A stretch of 64,000 nucleotides of DNA from Oscillibacter sp. Lineage in GTDB: Bacteria > Bacillota > Clostridia > Oscillospirales > Oscillospiraceae. Made by a program: the position numbers and the translations under genes. The DNA is taken from positions 1 to 64,000 of the forward strand of contig NZ_JAQUVF010000004.1 of assembly GCF_028693505.1 (NCBI RefSeq). The letters run 5' to 3'. Positions 15,616 through 23,803 of the stretch are shown here, in pieces (positions within the stretch are counted from its first letter, which is position 1; every line of letters begins with the position of its first letter). The notes under the pieces are model-generated. The model did no database searches, was not told the DNA's origin, and saw nothing but the letters and a program-made list of their open reading frames with translations.

Positions 15616-16891
15616 GGGCGCATTCCTCCTTCAGTCCGCAAAGACATACCGTCTCAAATTCTCCAAACGGCGGCGTCTCTTGGTAGGTGAGCAGCGACAA
15701 ACAGGTGTGGTCCAGCCGCCGCAGCAGCGGCCGCTCCGCCAGCGCGGATGTATCGTAGGCGACGTAGTAAAACCGGCCCACGCTCCGCGTCGCCTCCCAG
15801 AGGGGGATTTCATCAAAGACCGGCTCCTGAGGCAAAATCTTCTGATTTTCCACGCCCTTCTTCGGCGGCAAAGGCTGATAGGCCGCCAGCGCGCAAAGCA
15901 AGTCCTCCGTTTGGGAGACGGCGGGAAAGAGGTTTACCGCTTCGCTCCCTTCGCCCCGGCACAGGCTCAGCCCGCAGCGCACCTGGGATTGGGCGAGCCG
16001 GACCACCTCGGAGGCCAAAATGCTCAGGGCGTCCTCCAGCTCCTCTGGATGGGGCGTGGGGCCGCTGAAGCTCTCTCCGTCGAAGAGGAAGTGGACGCTC
16101 TTGGGCAAAATCTCCTCGTAGACGTTCACCGCCAGCGGAAGGCTCCGGGCGGCCAGCCGCCAGTTGATGTGCCGCAGGGAATCGGTGGTCTGGTAGTCCC
16201 GGGTGGAGCGGATGATGGTGGGGTCCTCCATCACGCCGCGATCGCCGCTCTCCGCGTTCCAGAGATTGCGCAAAAACAGGTCCGGCGCCACGCTCACAAG
16301 CTTTGGGTACACCACAAACCGCCGCACATCCTCCTTTTCGATGGGGCGCTCCACCTGCGTCAAACCGAAGCCGTCCCCGGTCCGCAGCCGCCAGCCCTCC
16401 ATGGAGTACACCCCCCGGCATTTGGCGGTCCAACGGCTTTCAAAGCGCAGCGTCTCATACCACAGCAAAAAGGAGGCGCGTTTTTCGCCCACCAGCGCGG
16501 TGGACGCGCCCTCGGCGGCAAGGGAGACGATCTCCCACTCGTCCGGCTGCCGGTTTTCCGCAGGCGTGAGACAGAGATTTTTTGCAAGTGGGAAAAAGAC
16601 CTCCAGCCACACCACAGGCAAAAACTTCTCATTGCGCACCTCGATGGTAAACGTGGTCTCCTCGCCGGGGAACAGGCCCCGCAGGGCACTGGAAACGGTG
16701 ATGGAGACCTTCCGCGCCGAAAGATGCGCCCACAATCGAGAGGTGCCGGAGAGCAGAAACACAAACATCAGCACGGCGGATAACCGCCACTGTCCGAAAA
16801 ACGCCGCCAGCACACAGCTCAAAAGCTCCGCTCCCAGCGCGGGGAGGGCAACCAGATTGCTGGAGCGGCTGGATACCGTTTTATCCTTCAT
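15608..16891 (-). CDS. DUF58 domain protein
   Basis: 427 residues. Two N-terminal membrane helices (about 12-55) are followed by an extracellular-type beta domain and then the DUF58 signature VEDPTIIRSTRDYQTTDSLRHINWRLAARS, with LFDGES and a von Willebrand A-like remainder. DUF58 proteins partner MoxR AAA+ ATPases in membrane-linked chaperone systems. It overlaps the moxR end by 11 nt. It is intact although the moxR ahead of it is broken. Confidence 0.88.
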   Translation of the reverse strand: MKDKTVSSRSSNLVALPALGAELLSCVLAAFFGQWRLSAVLMFVFLLSGTSRLWAHLSARKVSITVSSALRGLFPGEETTFTIEVRNEKFLPVVWLEVFFPLAKNLCLTPAENRQPDEWEIVSLAAEGASTALVGEKRASFLLWYETLRFESRWTAKCRGVYSMEGWRLRTGDGFGLTQVERPIEKEDVRRFVVYPKLVSVAPDLFLRNLWNAESGDRGVMEDPTIIRSTRDYQTTDSLRHINWRLAARSLPLAVNVYEEILPKSVHFLFDGESFSGPTPHPEELEDALSILASEVVRLAQSQVRCGLSLCRGEGSEAVNLFPAVSQTEDLLCALAAYQPLPPKKGVENQKILPQEPVFDEIPLWEATRSVGRFYYVAYDTSALAERPLLRRLDHTCLSLLTYQETPPFGEFETVCLCGLKEECAHG

Positions 16892-17833
16892 GGGCGGCGG
16901 CTTCCGGAGACGCCTCCGTGCGCTCTAGAATCTCCTTCAAAATAGCTCCTGCGGTGACGCCGGAAAAGCGGGCCCCGCTTTCCAGCACCAGGCGGTGCTC
17001 CAGCACCGGGTGGGCCAGCGTCTGCACGTCGTCGGGCGTGACGAAATCCCGGCCCTCCATGGCGGCCCAGACCTTGGCGGCGCGGTAGAGCGCACGGGTG
17101 GCGCGGGGACTGGCGCCCATCACCAGCTGGGGGTGGCGGCGGGTGCCCTCCGCCAGGGCCACGATGTAATCCGAAACGGCGTCGGAGACGTAGACCGCTG
17201 CGATCTGCCGCTGGGCGTCCACCAGCTCCGCGGCGGAGGTAACGGCGCGCACGGTGTCGAAGGGGATCTCGTCGCCCAGATTGCGCAGCATCGCCCGCTC
17301 CTCCTCGGGCTTTGGATAGCCCATGGTGATGCGGATGAGGAAGCGGTCCATCTCGCGGCGGGGAGGCGGAAGGTGCTCTCGGATTCCACAGGGTTTTGGG
17401 TCGCCAGCACCAGAAACGGCGCGGGCAGGGGAAACTGCTGGCCGTCGATGGAGATTTGCCGCTCCTCCATGGCCTCCAGCAGGGCGGACTAGGTGCGGGG
17501 GATGGCGCGGTTGATTTCGTCAGCCAGCAGCAGATTCGTCATGACCGGCCCCTGACGCAGCTCAAAATCACCGGTTTTCTGGTTAAAGATCTGCATACCG
17601 ATGATGTCGCTTGGCAGCAGGTCCGGCACGAATTGAATGCGGCCGGAACGGCAGCCCAGCGCCAGAGAAACCGTCTTGACCAGCGTGGTCTTGCCAACGC
17701 CGGGCAGGTCGTCCAGCAGGACGTGTCCGTTGGCCAACACCGCCATGATGACCAGGCGGATGCGGTCGGATTTGCCCACGATGATCTTTTCCGTCTCCGT
17801 CTGGATGTCGCGGGAGAGCTTGCAGATATCCAT
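16881..17833 (-). pseudogene. MoxR-type AAA+ ATPase, broken by a stop and a frameshift
   Basis: Three fragments of one gene are visible. 17489-17833 carries Walker A (LDDLPGVGKTTLVKT) and Walker B (LLLADEINRAIPRT), then TAG at 17489-17491 replaces the CAG expected in the family's [17 protein letters not shown]. The frame resumes as [25 protein letters not shown]..., then a one-base loss near 17350-17358 (GCGAGATGG where GCGCAGATGG is expected after FRLP) shifts it; 16881-17351 continues with [13 protein letters not shown], sensor 2 GASPRATRAL and the C-terminal lid. If these are real, no full ATPase is made. Sequencing or assembly error at both points is the main alternative. Confidence 0.85.
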
Positions 17834-17888
17834 GCTTCATACTCCTTTAGAAAAAATGACCGCCTCTCGGCGGTAGGATTCGACAAAT

Positions 17889-17917
17889 ATTGTAAGCTTT
17901 TTTACTTGAAAAAGCAA
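17889..17917 (-). promoter_or_regulatory. Promoter of the moxR operon
   Basis: On the minus strand TTGCTT (17912-17917), 17-bp spacer, TACAAT (17889-17894). A small hairpin (ACCGCCGAGAGGCGGT) lies between it and the moxR start. Confidence 0.6.
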
Positions 17918-17974
17918 GCGCTCCGCCGTTTCTTTAACAGGGGAAGCCTTCCGGATTCGGTAAAAGTTAGAAAA

Positions 17975-18011
17975 CGCGCCGCCGCATCCAGAATCTGGCT
18001 GCGGCGGCGCG
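17975..18011 (-). terminator. Terminator of cotJC
   Basis: CGCGCCGCCGCA and TGCGGCGGCGCG form a 12-bp GC-rich stem, 12 nt beyond the cotJC stop codon; GTTTTCTAACTTTT follows on the minus strand. Confidence 0.85.
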
Positions 18012-18022
18012 CTGGTGGGTAA

Positions 18023-18436
18023 TTATTTGTCGAAAGACGGGTTTACATAGTAGACGTTCTTTTCGTTCATCTTGTCCTTTGCCAGTCGAAGCCCCTCGCC
18101 GAAGCGCTGGAAGTGGACCACTTCCCGGGCGCGAAGGAATTTGATGACGTCGCTCACATCCGGATCGTCCGAAAGGCGCAGGATGTTGTCGTAGGTAACG
18201 CGGGCCTTTTGCTCCGCCGCCAAATCCTCTGTGAGGTCGGCAATGAGATCGCCCTTTACCGCCATGCTGGCAGCACTCCAGGGGAAGCCGGAGGCGGAAG
18301 TGGGATACACGCCTGCGGTGCGGTCAACGAAGTAGGTGTCGTACCCGCCTGCGCGAATCTGTTCCTCGGTGAGATCCCGGGTCAGCTGGTGGACGATGGT
18401 CCCCACCATTTCCAGATGCCCCAGTTCCTCGGTGCC
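18023..18436 (-). pseudogene. cotJC: cotJC 3' portion (codons 62/63 to the end), separated from its 5' part by the element
   Basis: It encodes the last 136 residues of the spore coat protein CotJC, a ferritin-like manganese-catalase-family protein: TEELGHLEMVGTIVHQL, DLAAEQKARVTYDNIL and REVVHFQRFGEGLR contain the metal-ligand Glu/His motifs. The track ORF (18460) begins with residues encoded by the element (MAHETSS) and lacks a proper N terminus. The other 62 codons lie at 50509-50694, 32 kb away on the same strand. Joining the two at TGCC gives an in-frame 198-residue protein of normal family length. The gene is therefore interrupted rather than simply decayed: no other lesion is visible in either half. 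Confidence 0.93.
18433..18436. other. Left attachment junction (att core TGCC)
   Basis: To the left of TGCC the sequence (CCCAGTTCCTCGG) is cotJC; to the right (TGTCGAGGAAGTCTC) it is the element. The same four bases occur at 50508-50511. Joining the element ends gives CTTCCGAGTTGC|CTGTCGAGGAAG, in which CTTCC and GGAAG are symmetric arms around the core, as expected of a serine-recombinase attP. Confidence 0.85.
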
Positions 18437-18641
18437 TGTCGAGGAAGTCTCATGCGCCACCAGTGGTAAAAGCCTTGCAGGACAAGCGTTACATGGTTCC
18501 CCAAAGGGTGATTTCCCGACAGTGAAAATTCCGGGTCAGCTGTGTGCGCTGGAGGTTGATCACAGCGTTCGGGGCTGGGACAGGCATTACCATGTGGACG
18601 TGCTGGCGGCCCTTCCGATGGGGGTGAGCAGCTGTGAGTGA
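18437..18641 (+). other. Circle-only C-terminal extension of the serine recombinase
   Basis: In the chromosome this stretch follows the junction and encodes nothing complete. If the element circularises at TGCC, the recombinase frame passes from TTG (50507-50509) into CCT (18435-18437) and stays open to the TGA at 18639-18641, adding 68 residues (beginning PVEEVSCATSGK) for a total of 603. The frame agreement was checked by codon phase. The stop overlaps the GTG start of the parB-like gene (GTGAGTGA), the kind of overlap seen inside operons. Confidence 0.7.
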
Positions 18642-19470
18642 ATTTGTGCAGCAGCTGCCGCCCTCTGCGCTGATGCCCTTCGAGGGGCACCCGTTTCAAG
18701 TCCGGGAGGATACAGCATTCGAGGAGCTGACGGAAAGCGTCCGCTCCTACGGCGTCTTGTCACCCCTGCTGGCCCGACCAAAAGGGGAGGGGTACGAGCT
18801 ATTAAGCGGACATCGACGGCGTCTGGCGGCGCTGAAGCTGGGGTTGGAGACGGTTCCGGTGTTGGTGCGGGAGATGAGTGACGATGAAGCGGTGGTGCTG
18901 ATGGTGGACAGCAATTTGCAGCGGGAAAATCTGCTTCCCAGTGAGAAGGCCTTTGCGTATAAGATGAAGCTGGATGCCCTGAAGCATCAGGGGAGAGCAA
19001 CTTCCCGACAACTTGTCGGGAAGTTTGAAAGCGCTGATTTTATTGGAGACAATACCGGCGAAAGCGGTAGAACCATCCAACGCTACATCCGTCTCACCAA
19101 CCTTGTCAAACCCCTGCTGACCATGGTGGACGAGGGCCGCATTGCCTTCTCTCCAGCTGTGGAGCTATCTTACTTGACACCCGCTGAACAAGCAGAGCTT
19201 TGGAGTTTGATTGGGCAGGAGGATGCCACGCCGTCCCTGTCACAGGCCATCCGCATGAAACAGCTCTCCCGCATGGCGAAGCTGACGCCGGAGGTGCTGT
19301 TCGCCATCTTGACGGAGGAGAAGCCCAACCAGCGTGAGCAGGTGCGGTTGCGAACCCAACGCCTGCAAAAATACTTCCCCAAGTCTTATTCAGCCCAGCA
19401 GATGGAGCAGGCTATTTTGAAGCTCTTAGAGGAGCGCTACCGCAAGACCCACCGGGAGCAGGAGCGGTAG
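18634..19470 (+). CDS. ParB/Spo0J-family partition protein
   Basis: 278 residues. The ParB N-terminal domain is seen in PFQVREDTAFEELTESVRSYGVLSPLLARP, the CTP-binding motif region in LLSGHRRRLAALKLGLETVPV and MVDSNLQRENLLPSEKAFAY (the conserved box with NLQREnL), and a helix-turn-helix in GESGRTIQRYIRLTNLVKPLL. The C terminus is charged. No parA accompanies it. Such orphan ParBs are common in clostridial integrative elements, where they may maintain the circle or regulate genes. It starts GTG at 18634 with GGGGGTGAGCAG upstream, overlapping the possible recombinase extension. Confidence 0.9.
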   Translation: MSEFVQQLPPSALMPFEGHPFQVREDTAFEELTESVRSYGVLSPLLARPKGEGYELLSGHRRRLAALKLGLETVPVLVREMSDDEAVVLMVDSNLQRENLLPSEKAFAYKMKLDALKHQGRATSRQLVGKFESADFIGDNTGESGRTIQRYIRLTNLVKPLLTMVDEGRIAFSPAVELSYLTPAEQAELWSLIGQEDATPSLSQAIRMKQLSRMAKLTPEVLFAILTEEKPNQREQVRLRTQRLQKYFPKSYSAQQMEQAILKLLEERYRKTHREQER

Positions 19471-19531
19471 GTTCGTACACTGGCGCTATACGCCGATACC
19501 CCTTAAAATAGTGGCAAAAGGGGGACGGGCT

Positions 19532-19807
19532 ATGGACTACCAATTTATCCGGGAATTTTACTACGGCAATCTCACGCTCAATGACCGAGATATGCCCCGC
19601 AACTCTGACTTAGGCAAGGCGTGCAACGCCTTCTGCGAGGCCGAGACAACGTTGACCGAAGCACTCACCGGCGCAGAAAATGATGCACTTACAGCGCTGC
19701 TCACCGCCCATTCCGAAATCGTGGGCATCTCAGAGCGGGACGGCTTTTGCAGCGGCTTTCGTCTGGGGGCGCTGGCAATGTTGGATATTCTATCTGGAAC
19801 GGAATAA
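19532..19807 (+). CDS. DUF6809-like small protein
   Basis: 91 residues from the ATG at 19532 (AAAGGGGGACGGG upstream); the track's 19511 start would use a weaker context. MDYQFIREFYYGNL, a central predicted helical pair and SGFRLGALAMLDIL at the end match the pattern of DUF6809 proteins in Firmicutes mobile elements. Function unknown. It lies 14 nt before the TnpV-like gene. Confidence 0.7.
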   Translation: MDYQFIREFYYGNLTLNDRDMPRNSDLGKACNAFCEAETTLTEALTGAENDALTALLTAHSEIVGISERDGFCSGFRLGALAMLDILSGTE

Positions 19808-19821
19808 AGGAGGACGGAAAT

Positions 19822-20052
19822 ATGGAATCTTCATTTGAGCAAAACGGCATTCGCTACATATTGGTCGGCGACTATTATTACCCAGATTTGCTGCCGGACC
19901 CGGGCGAGGATGCGAAGCAGCGGGACCTGATCGTGCAGCAGATGGCCAAGGCACTGGGCGTCAACGAGGAGCTGAAAGAGCAAGATCCCATGCAATGGGT
20001 GGGTCTGATGAACAACCTTCGCAGTGCCGCCCGAGAGTTTTTAAACGAGTGA
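19822..20052 (+). CDS. Shortened TnpV-family protein
   Basis: 76 residues starting at the ATG preceded by AAAGGAGG. EQNGIRYILVGDYYYPDLLPD and the ending KEQDPMQWVGLMNNLRSAAREFLNE match the N and C ends of TnpV, a transposon-associated protein usually about 120 residues. The middle part of the family (the GIWGQRH/LNSYLADID region) is missing, so the gene has an in-frame internal deletion of some 45 codons. Function of the family is unknown. Confidence 0.75.
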   Translation: MESSFEQNGIRYILVGDYYYPDLLPDPGEDAKQRDLIVQQMAKALGVNEELKEQDPMQWVGLMNNLRSAAREFLNE

Positions 20053-20124
20053 TTTCAACAGACCACCAGCGGAGAGTAGGTAAAATTGCCTGCTCTCCGC
20101 TGTTTTTGTTTGGAGGGAACCTAT

Positions 20125-20460
20125 GTGAACTATTTTTATGGCAGCGAAGCGGAACGGTTTGTCTTTTACCGCATTCCAAAAGGGTTAATCACGGAAAAAC
20201 GTTTTGAATGCTTAAAGTGTGAAGCAAAACTACTTTACGGACTAATGCTGGACAGAATGGCCCTTTCCATAAAAAACAACTGGCTGGATGGGCAGAATCG
20301 AGCCTTCATTTACTACACCATTGAGAGCATCACGGAGGACTTGCACTGCGGTCACGGAAAAGCAGGGAAGCTTCTGGCCGAGCTGGAAGCATACGGCTTG
20401 CTGCAACGAAAACGTCAGGGGCAGGGGAGACCCGACCGGCTGTATGTCCTCAAATTTTAG
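20125..20460 (+). CDS. RepA N-terminal-domain replication initiator, truncated
   Basis: 111 residues from the GTG at 20125 (GGAGGGAAC upstream). NYFYGSEAERFVFYRIPKGLIT, then LKCEAKLLYGLMLDRMALS, ESITEDLHCGHGKAGKLLAELE and GRPDRLYVLKF are the RepA_N winged-helix domain of Firmicutes plasmids and integrative elements. Two in-frame TAG codons (20458 and 20467) then interrupt it; beyond them the same frame continues with TADFECPRN and NKNKKNETEG, resembling the usual linker, to a TGA near 20572. The C-terminal domain is gone, so replication function is doubtful. Confidence 0.82.
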   Translation: MNYFYGSEAERFVFYRIPKGLITEKRFECLKCEAKLLYGLMLDRMALSIKNNWLDGQNRAFIYYTIESITEDLHCGHGKAGKLLAELEAYGLLQRKRQGQGRPDRLYVLKF

Positions 20461-20574
20461 TGGTTTTAGACCGCCGATTTTGAATGCCCCAGAAATCCGC
20501 TTTTCGGCTTTCTGGACATCCCAAAAGCGGCTGCTAATAAGAACAAGAAGAATGAGACTGAGGGAGTAAGATGA
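20461..20574 (+). pseudogene. Residual repA linker after the nonsense codons
   Basis: In the repA frame, after TAG-TGG-TTT-TAG, the codons read TADFECPRNPLFGFLDIP and then an Asn/Lys-rich tract (NKNKKNETE) before a stop. This is like the hydrophilic linker that follows the RepA_N domain in intact relatives. It supports decay of a longer repA. Confidence 0.5.
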
Positions 20575-20607
20575 TTCACTCAGCCGAAAAAGAATAGGAG
20601 ACGCATC

Positions 20608-20784
20608 ATGTTTGAACCAAGAAATAGGCAACTCAACATTCGTTTGAATGAAGAAGAGCATCGCAAGCTTACAGAAGCGGCAGCAATGAAGGGTCTGGGC
20701 CGTGCCGCCTATCTGCGGATGCTCCTGCTGGAATCCTGGCATCGTCAAGTACTGGAGGAAGCTAAAAGGCTGAAAGGGGACTGA
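20608..20784 (+). CDS. Small ribbon-helix-helix type protein
   Basis: 58 residues, too short for the ORF track. MFEPRNRQLNIRLNEEEHRKLTEAAAMKGLG, then RAAYLRMLLLESWHRQVLEEAKRLKGD: a beta strand with RLNEEE, then two helices, the standard RHH/MobC-like DNA-binding arrangement. AATAGGAGACGC precedes the ATG. It sits just before the oriT-like region and mobC, so a role in the relaxosome or its regulation is likely. Confidence 0.75.
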   Translation: MFEPRNRQLNIRLNEEEHRKLTEAAAMKGLGRAAYLRMLLLESWHRQVLEEAKRLKGD

Positions 20785-20799
20785 TTCCTCTTTCGGCCG

Positions 20800-20890
20800 G
20801 GTAACGGAATATTCGGCACCGCCGAATATTCTGGCAAGCATAGCATTTTGTCACCAAACTGCGGCTTTTAGGGGGTACCCCTAAGACCCC
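20800..20890. other. oriT-like region with two inverted repeats
   Basis: GAATATTCGGC-ACC-GCCGAATATTC (20807-20831) is a perfect 11-bp dyad, and TAGGGGGTACCCCTA (about 20869-20883) a second dyad followed by AGACCCC. Both lie directly upstream of mobC, where the transfer origin of mobilizable clostridial elements is normally located. The nic site cannot be assigned from sequence alone. Confidence 0.6.
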
Positions 20891-20912
20891 AACTTGAAAA
20901 AGGAGTTATATT

Positions 20913-21218
20913 ATGACCCGAACAAAACGCGTTTACGTCTGGCTGACAGATCAGGAATTCGAGTACCTCATGAAAAACGTGAAGAAAAGCGGCCTCTGCC
21001 GGGAGACCTACCTGCGGCATCTCATCGAGGGCTACGAGGTAAAAGAAGCACCCACAGCCGAGTGGGTGCAGCTCATCCATCTGCTCTCCGGCATGGCAAA
21101 TAATTTGAATCAGATTGCAAGGATGTCCCACGCCACCGGCACCGTGGCCGATTGGGGTGCAATTCAACAAATACGAGATGATGTGCGAGACATCTTTGGA
21201 AAGGTTAAAAACGTGTAA
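20913..21218 (+). CDS. MobC-family relaxosome accessory protein
   Basis: 101 residues starting at the ATG with AAAGGAG 7 nt upstream. RVYVWLTDQEFEYLMKNVKKSGLCRETYLRHLIEG is the RHH-like DNA-binding half. WVQLIHLLSGMANNLNQIARMSHATG is the MobC helical signature (NNLNQIAR). MobC opens DNA at oriT for a relaxase. The relaxase gene that usually follows is absent; instead the glycan cluster begins 88 nt downstream, which marks an insertion or deletion boundary here. Confidence 0.88.
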   Translation: MTRTKRVYVWLTDQEFEYLMKNVKKSGLCRETYLRHLIEGYEVKEAPTAEWVQLIHLLSGMANNLNQIARMSHATGTVADWGAIQQIRDDVRDIFGKVKNV

Positions 21219-21245
21219 TTTACATACGCCATTTTGGGAGTTTCG

Positions 21246-21274
21246 TTGACATATACAGTCGATTGCCGTATAAT
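21246..21274 (+). promoter_or_regulatory. Consensus promoter of the glycan operon
   Basis: Perfect TTGACA (21246-21251), 17-bp spacer, perfect TATAAT (21269-21274), 32 nt before rfbA. The strongest promoter match inside the element. Confidence 0.88.
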
Positions 21275-21306
21275 TACTAAAGTTATGCAAAGGTGGAGGT
21301 AGACAT

Positions 21307-22185
21307 ATGAAGGGAATCGTTCTGGCAGGGGGTAGCGGCACTCGGCTTTACCCGCTGACCATGGTCACCAGCAAGCAGCTCTTACCAATTTATGACAAGC
21401 CAATGATCTATTACCCGCTGTCCACACTGATGCTGGCAAGAATTCGTGATATTCTTATTATTTCCACGCCGCAGGATATGCCCAATTTCGAGAAATTACT
21501 GGGAGACGGCAGTCGGTACGGCCTACATCTTTCCTACAAGGTACAGCCCTCGCCGGACGGCCTTGCTCAGGCGTTTATTCTGGGAGAAGAATTCGTTGGA
21601 AACGACCGCTGCGCCATGGTGCTGGGCGACAACATTTTTTACGGTGCAGGCTTTACCGGTCAGCTGCGCCGTGCCGTGGCACAGGAAACCGGAGCCACGG
21701 TGTTCGGCTACTATGTAGAGGATCCGGAGCGCTTTGGCGTGGTTGAATTTGACGTTGAGGGTCGTGCCATCTCCATTGAAGAAAAACCCGCCCAGCCGAA
21801 GTCCAACTATGCCGTTACCGGACTGTATTTTTACGACAGTAAGGTGGTGGAACGGGCCAAAGCGCTGAAGCCCTCCGCCCGCGGTGAACTGGAAATTACG
21901 GACTTGAACCGCATTTATCTGGAAGAGGGAAGTCTCAATGTGGTGACGCTGGGCCGGGGTTACGCTTGGTTGGACACCGGCACCATGGATTCCATGATGG
22001 ATGCCTCGGAATTTGTCAAGGTGGCTGAAACGCGTACAGGCATTATGGTAGCAGCGCTGGAGGAAATCGCCTACAACAATGGCTGGATTGATCGGGAGAC
22101 GCTGCTTGAATCGGCCAAGGCCTACGGCAAATCTCCCTATGGTCAGCACCTCAAGGCGGTTGCAGAGGGAAAGATTCGTTACTGA
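21307..22185 (+). CDS. rfbA: Glucose-1-phosphate thymidylyltransferase
   Basis: First step of dTDP-L-rhamnose synthesis: makes dTDP-glucose from dTTP and glucose-1-phosphate. [13 protein letters not shown] is the nucleotide-binding signature, with [30 protein letters not shown] (metal-binding Asp) and [22 protein letters not shown] following. 292 residues, standard RmlA length. GGTGGAGG precedes the ATG. It opens an operon with rfbC, rfbB and rfbD that completes the pathway. Confidence 0.96.
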   Translation: MKGIVLAGGSGTRLYPLTMVTSKQLLPIYDKPMIYYPLSTLMLARIRDILIISTPQDMPNFEKLLGDGSRYGLHLSYKVQPSPDGLAQAFILGEEFVGNDRCAMVLGDNIFYGAGFTGQLRRAVAQETGATVFGYYVEDPERFGVVEFDVEGRAISIEEKPAQPKSNYAVTGLYFYDSKVVERAKALKPSARGELEITDLNRIYLEEGSLNVVTLGRGYAWLDTGTMDSMMDASEFVKVAETRTGIMVAALEEIAYNNGWIDRETLLESAKAYGKSPYGQHLKAVAEGKIRY

Positions 22186-22225
22186 TGATACATACCGCAA
22201 ATTTAAATAAAGAGGCATTAGACTG

Positions 22226-22771
22226 ATGGATTTTATCAAGACAGCCATTGATGGCGTTTATATCGTAGAGCCAAAGGTGTTCGGCGACCACCGGGGCTTT
22301 TTCATGGAGAGCTGGTCGCAGCGTGCCTTTGAAGAAGCGGGGCTTCACTACAATTTTGTTCAGGATAACCATTCTTCCTCCACGGTGAAGGGTACTTTGC
22401 GGGGCATTCACTTCCAAAAGGGCGACAAGGCGCAGGCCAAGCTGGTGCGCTGTGCCAGAGGTGCAGTACTGGACGTGGCGGTGGATTTGCGGCCCAATAG
22501 CGCAACCTACAAAAAATGGGTGGCTGTGGAGCTTTCCGAAGAAAACAAGCGCCAGCTGCTTATTCCCCGTGGCTTTGGACACGGTTTTGTGACACTAGCA
22601 GACGACGTGGAGTTTCTCTACAAGGCTGATAACTACTATGCCCCGGAAGCTGATGGCGGCATCCGCTGGAACGACCCGGAAATTGTCGTGGACTGGGGCA
22701 TTGAGCGCCCCATTCTCTCGCAGAAAGACGAGACGAACCCGTTTTTGAAGGACGCAGTAACGGGATTTTGA
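22226..22771 (+). CDS. rfbC: dTDP-4-dehydrorhamnose 3,5-epimerase
   Basis: Third step of the dTDP-rhamnose pathway. DHRGFFMESWSQRAFEEAG, NHSSSTVKGTLRGIHFQ (catalytic His in the RGIHFQ motif), DVAVDLRPNSATYKKW and IPRGFGHGFVTL are the RmlC cupin signatures. 181 residues, normal. It lies 40 nt after rfbA and 12 nt before rfbB. Confidence 0.96.
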   Translation: MDFIKTAIDGVYIVEPKVFGDHRGFFMESWSQRAFEEAGLHYNFVQDNHSSSTVKGTLRGIHFQKGDKAQAKLVRCARGAVLDVAVDLRPNSATYKKWVAVELSEENKRQLLIPRGFGHGFVTLADDVEFLYKADNYYAPEADGGIRWNDPEIVVDWGIERPILSQKDETNPFLKDAVTGF

Positions 22772-22783
22772 GGAGGAACCGAC

Positions 22784-23803
22784 ATGAGGATGCTGATTAC
22801 CGGCGGCGCCGGATTTATTGGAAGCAACTTTATCTTCCATATGCGCAAGGCACACCCAGACTACGATCTCCTCTGCGTGGACAAACTGACTTATGCGGGC
22901 AATCTCGCTACGCTGGAAAGTGTCATGCACGAACCAAAATTCCAGTTTTCCAAGGTAGATATTGCTGACCGCAAAGGGGTATACGACCTGTTTGAAGCGG
23001 AGAAGCCGGACGTGGTGGTAAACTTTGCCGCTGAGAGCCACGTAGACCGCTCCATTGAAAACCCCTCCATTTTTCTGGAAACCAATGTCATGGGCACACA
23101 GGTGCTGCTGGACGCCTGCCGGAAATATAACGTGGCACGCTACCATCAGGTGTCCACCGACGAGGTCTACGGCGACTTGCCGCTGGACCAGCCCGACCTG
23201 TTCTTTACGGAGCAGACTCCGCTACACACGTCCTCGCCCTACTCGGCATCTAAGGCCAGCGCAGATTTGCTGTGCAACGCCTATCAGCGGACATATGGCA
23301 TGCCCATCACCATCTCCCGCTGCTCCAACAACTATGGGCCCTATCAGTTCCCAGAGAAGCTGATTCCGCTGATGATTGCCAACGCCTTGGCGGACAAGCC
23401 GCTACCGGTCTACGGCGAGGGACTGAACGTGCGGGACTGGCTATACGTCGAGGACCACTGCCGGGCCATCGATCTTATTTTGGAGCACGGGGAAGTCGGA
23501 CAGGTCTACAACATCGGTGGACACAATGAAATGAAAAATATTGACATCGTAAAGCGGATTCTTGCCATTCTGGGCAAGCCGGAGAGCCTAATTACCCACG
23601 TGGGTGACCGTAAGGGCCATGATATGCGCTACGCCATTGACCCGGCGTTTATCCATGAGAAGCTGGGCTGGCTGCCGGAGACCAAGTTTGCCGACGGCAT
23701 CGAAAAGACCGTACAGTGGTACTTGGACAATAAACCCTGGTGGGAGAATATCGTGAACGGAGAGTATCAGAGCTATTATGAGCGGATGTACGCAAATCGG
23801 TAA
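22784..23803 (+). CDS. rfbB: dTDP-glucose 4,6-dehydratase
   Basis: Second step of the pathway, an NAD-dependent extended short-chain dehydrogenase. ITGGAGFIGSNF is the Rossmann loop; NFAAESHVDRSI, STDEVYGDL (catalytic Thr-Asp-Glu) and YSASKASADLL (YxxxK) form the active site; SRCSNNYGPYQFPEKLIPLM is typical. 339 residues. GAGGAGGAACCGAC precedes the ATG. The 3' end overlaps the next glycosyltransferase by 26 nt. Confidence 0.96.
   Translation: MRMLITGGAGFIGSNFIFHMRKAHPDYDLLCVDKLTYAGNLATLESVMHEPKFQFSKVDIADRKGVYDLFEAEKPDVVVNFAAESHVDRSIENPSIFLETNVMGTQVLLDACRKYNVARYHQVSTDEVYGDLPLDQPDLFFTEQTPLHTSSPYSASKASADLLCNAYQRTYGMPITISRCSNNYGPYQFPEKLIPLMIANALADKPLPVYGEGLNVRDWLYVEDHCRAIDLILEHGEVGQVYNIGGHNEMKNIDIVKRILAILGKPESLITHVGDRKGHDMRYAIDPAFIHEKLGWLPETKFADGIEKTVQWYLDNKPWWENIVNGEYQSYYERMYANR

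Noticed and set aside
18023-18460. A complete short CotJC-like protein starting at 18460
   Set aside because: Its first nine residues are encoded by the element, it lacks a ribosome binding site and the N-terminal metal-ligand helix; the missing part is found at 50509-50694.
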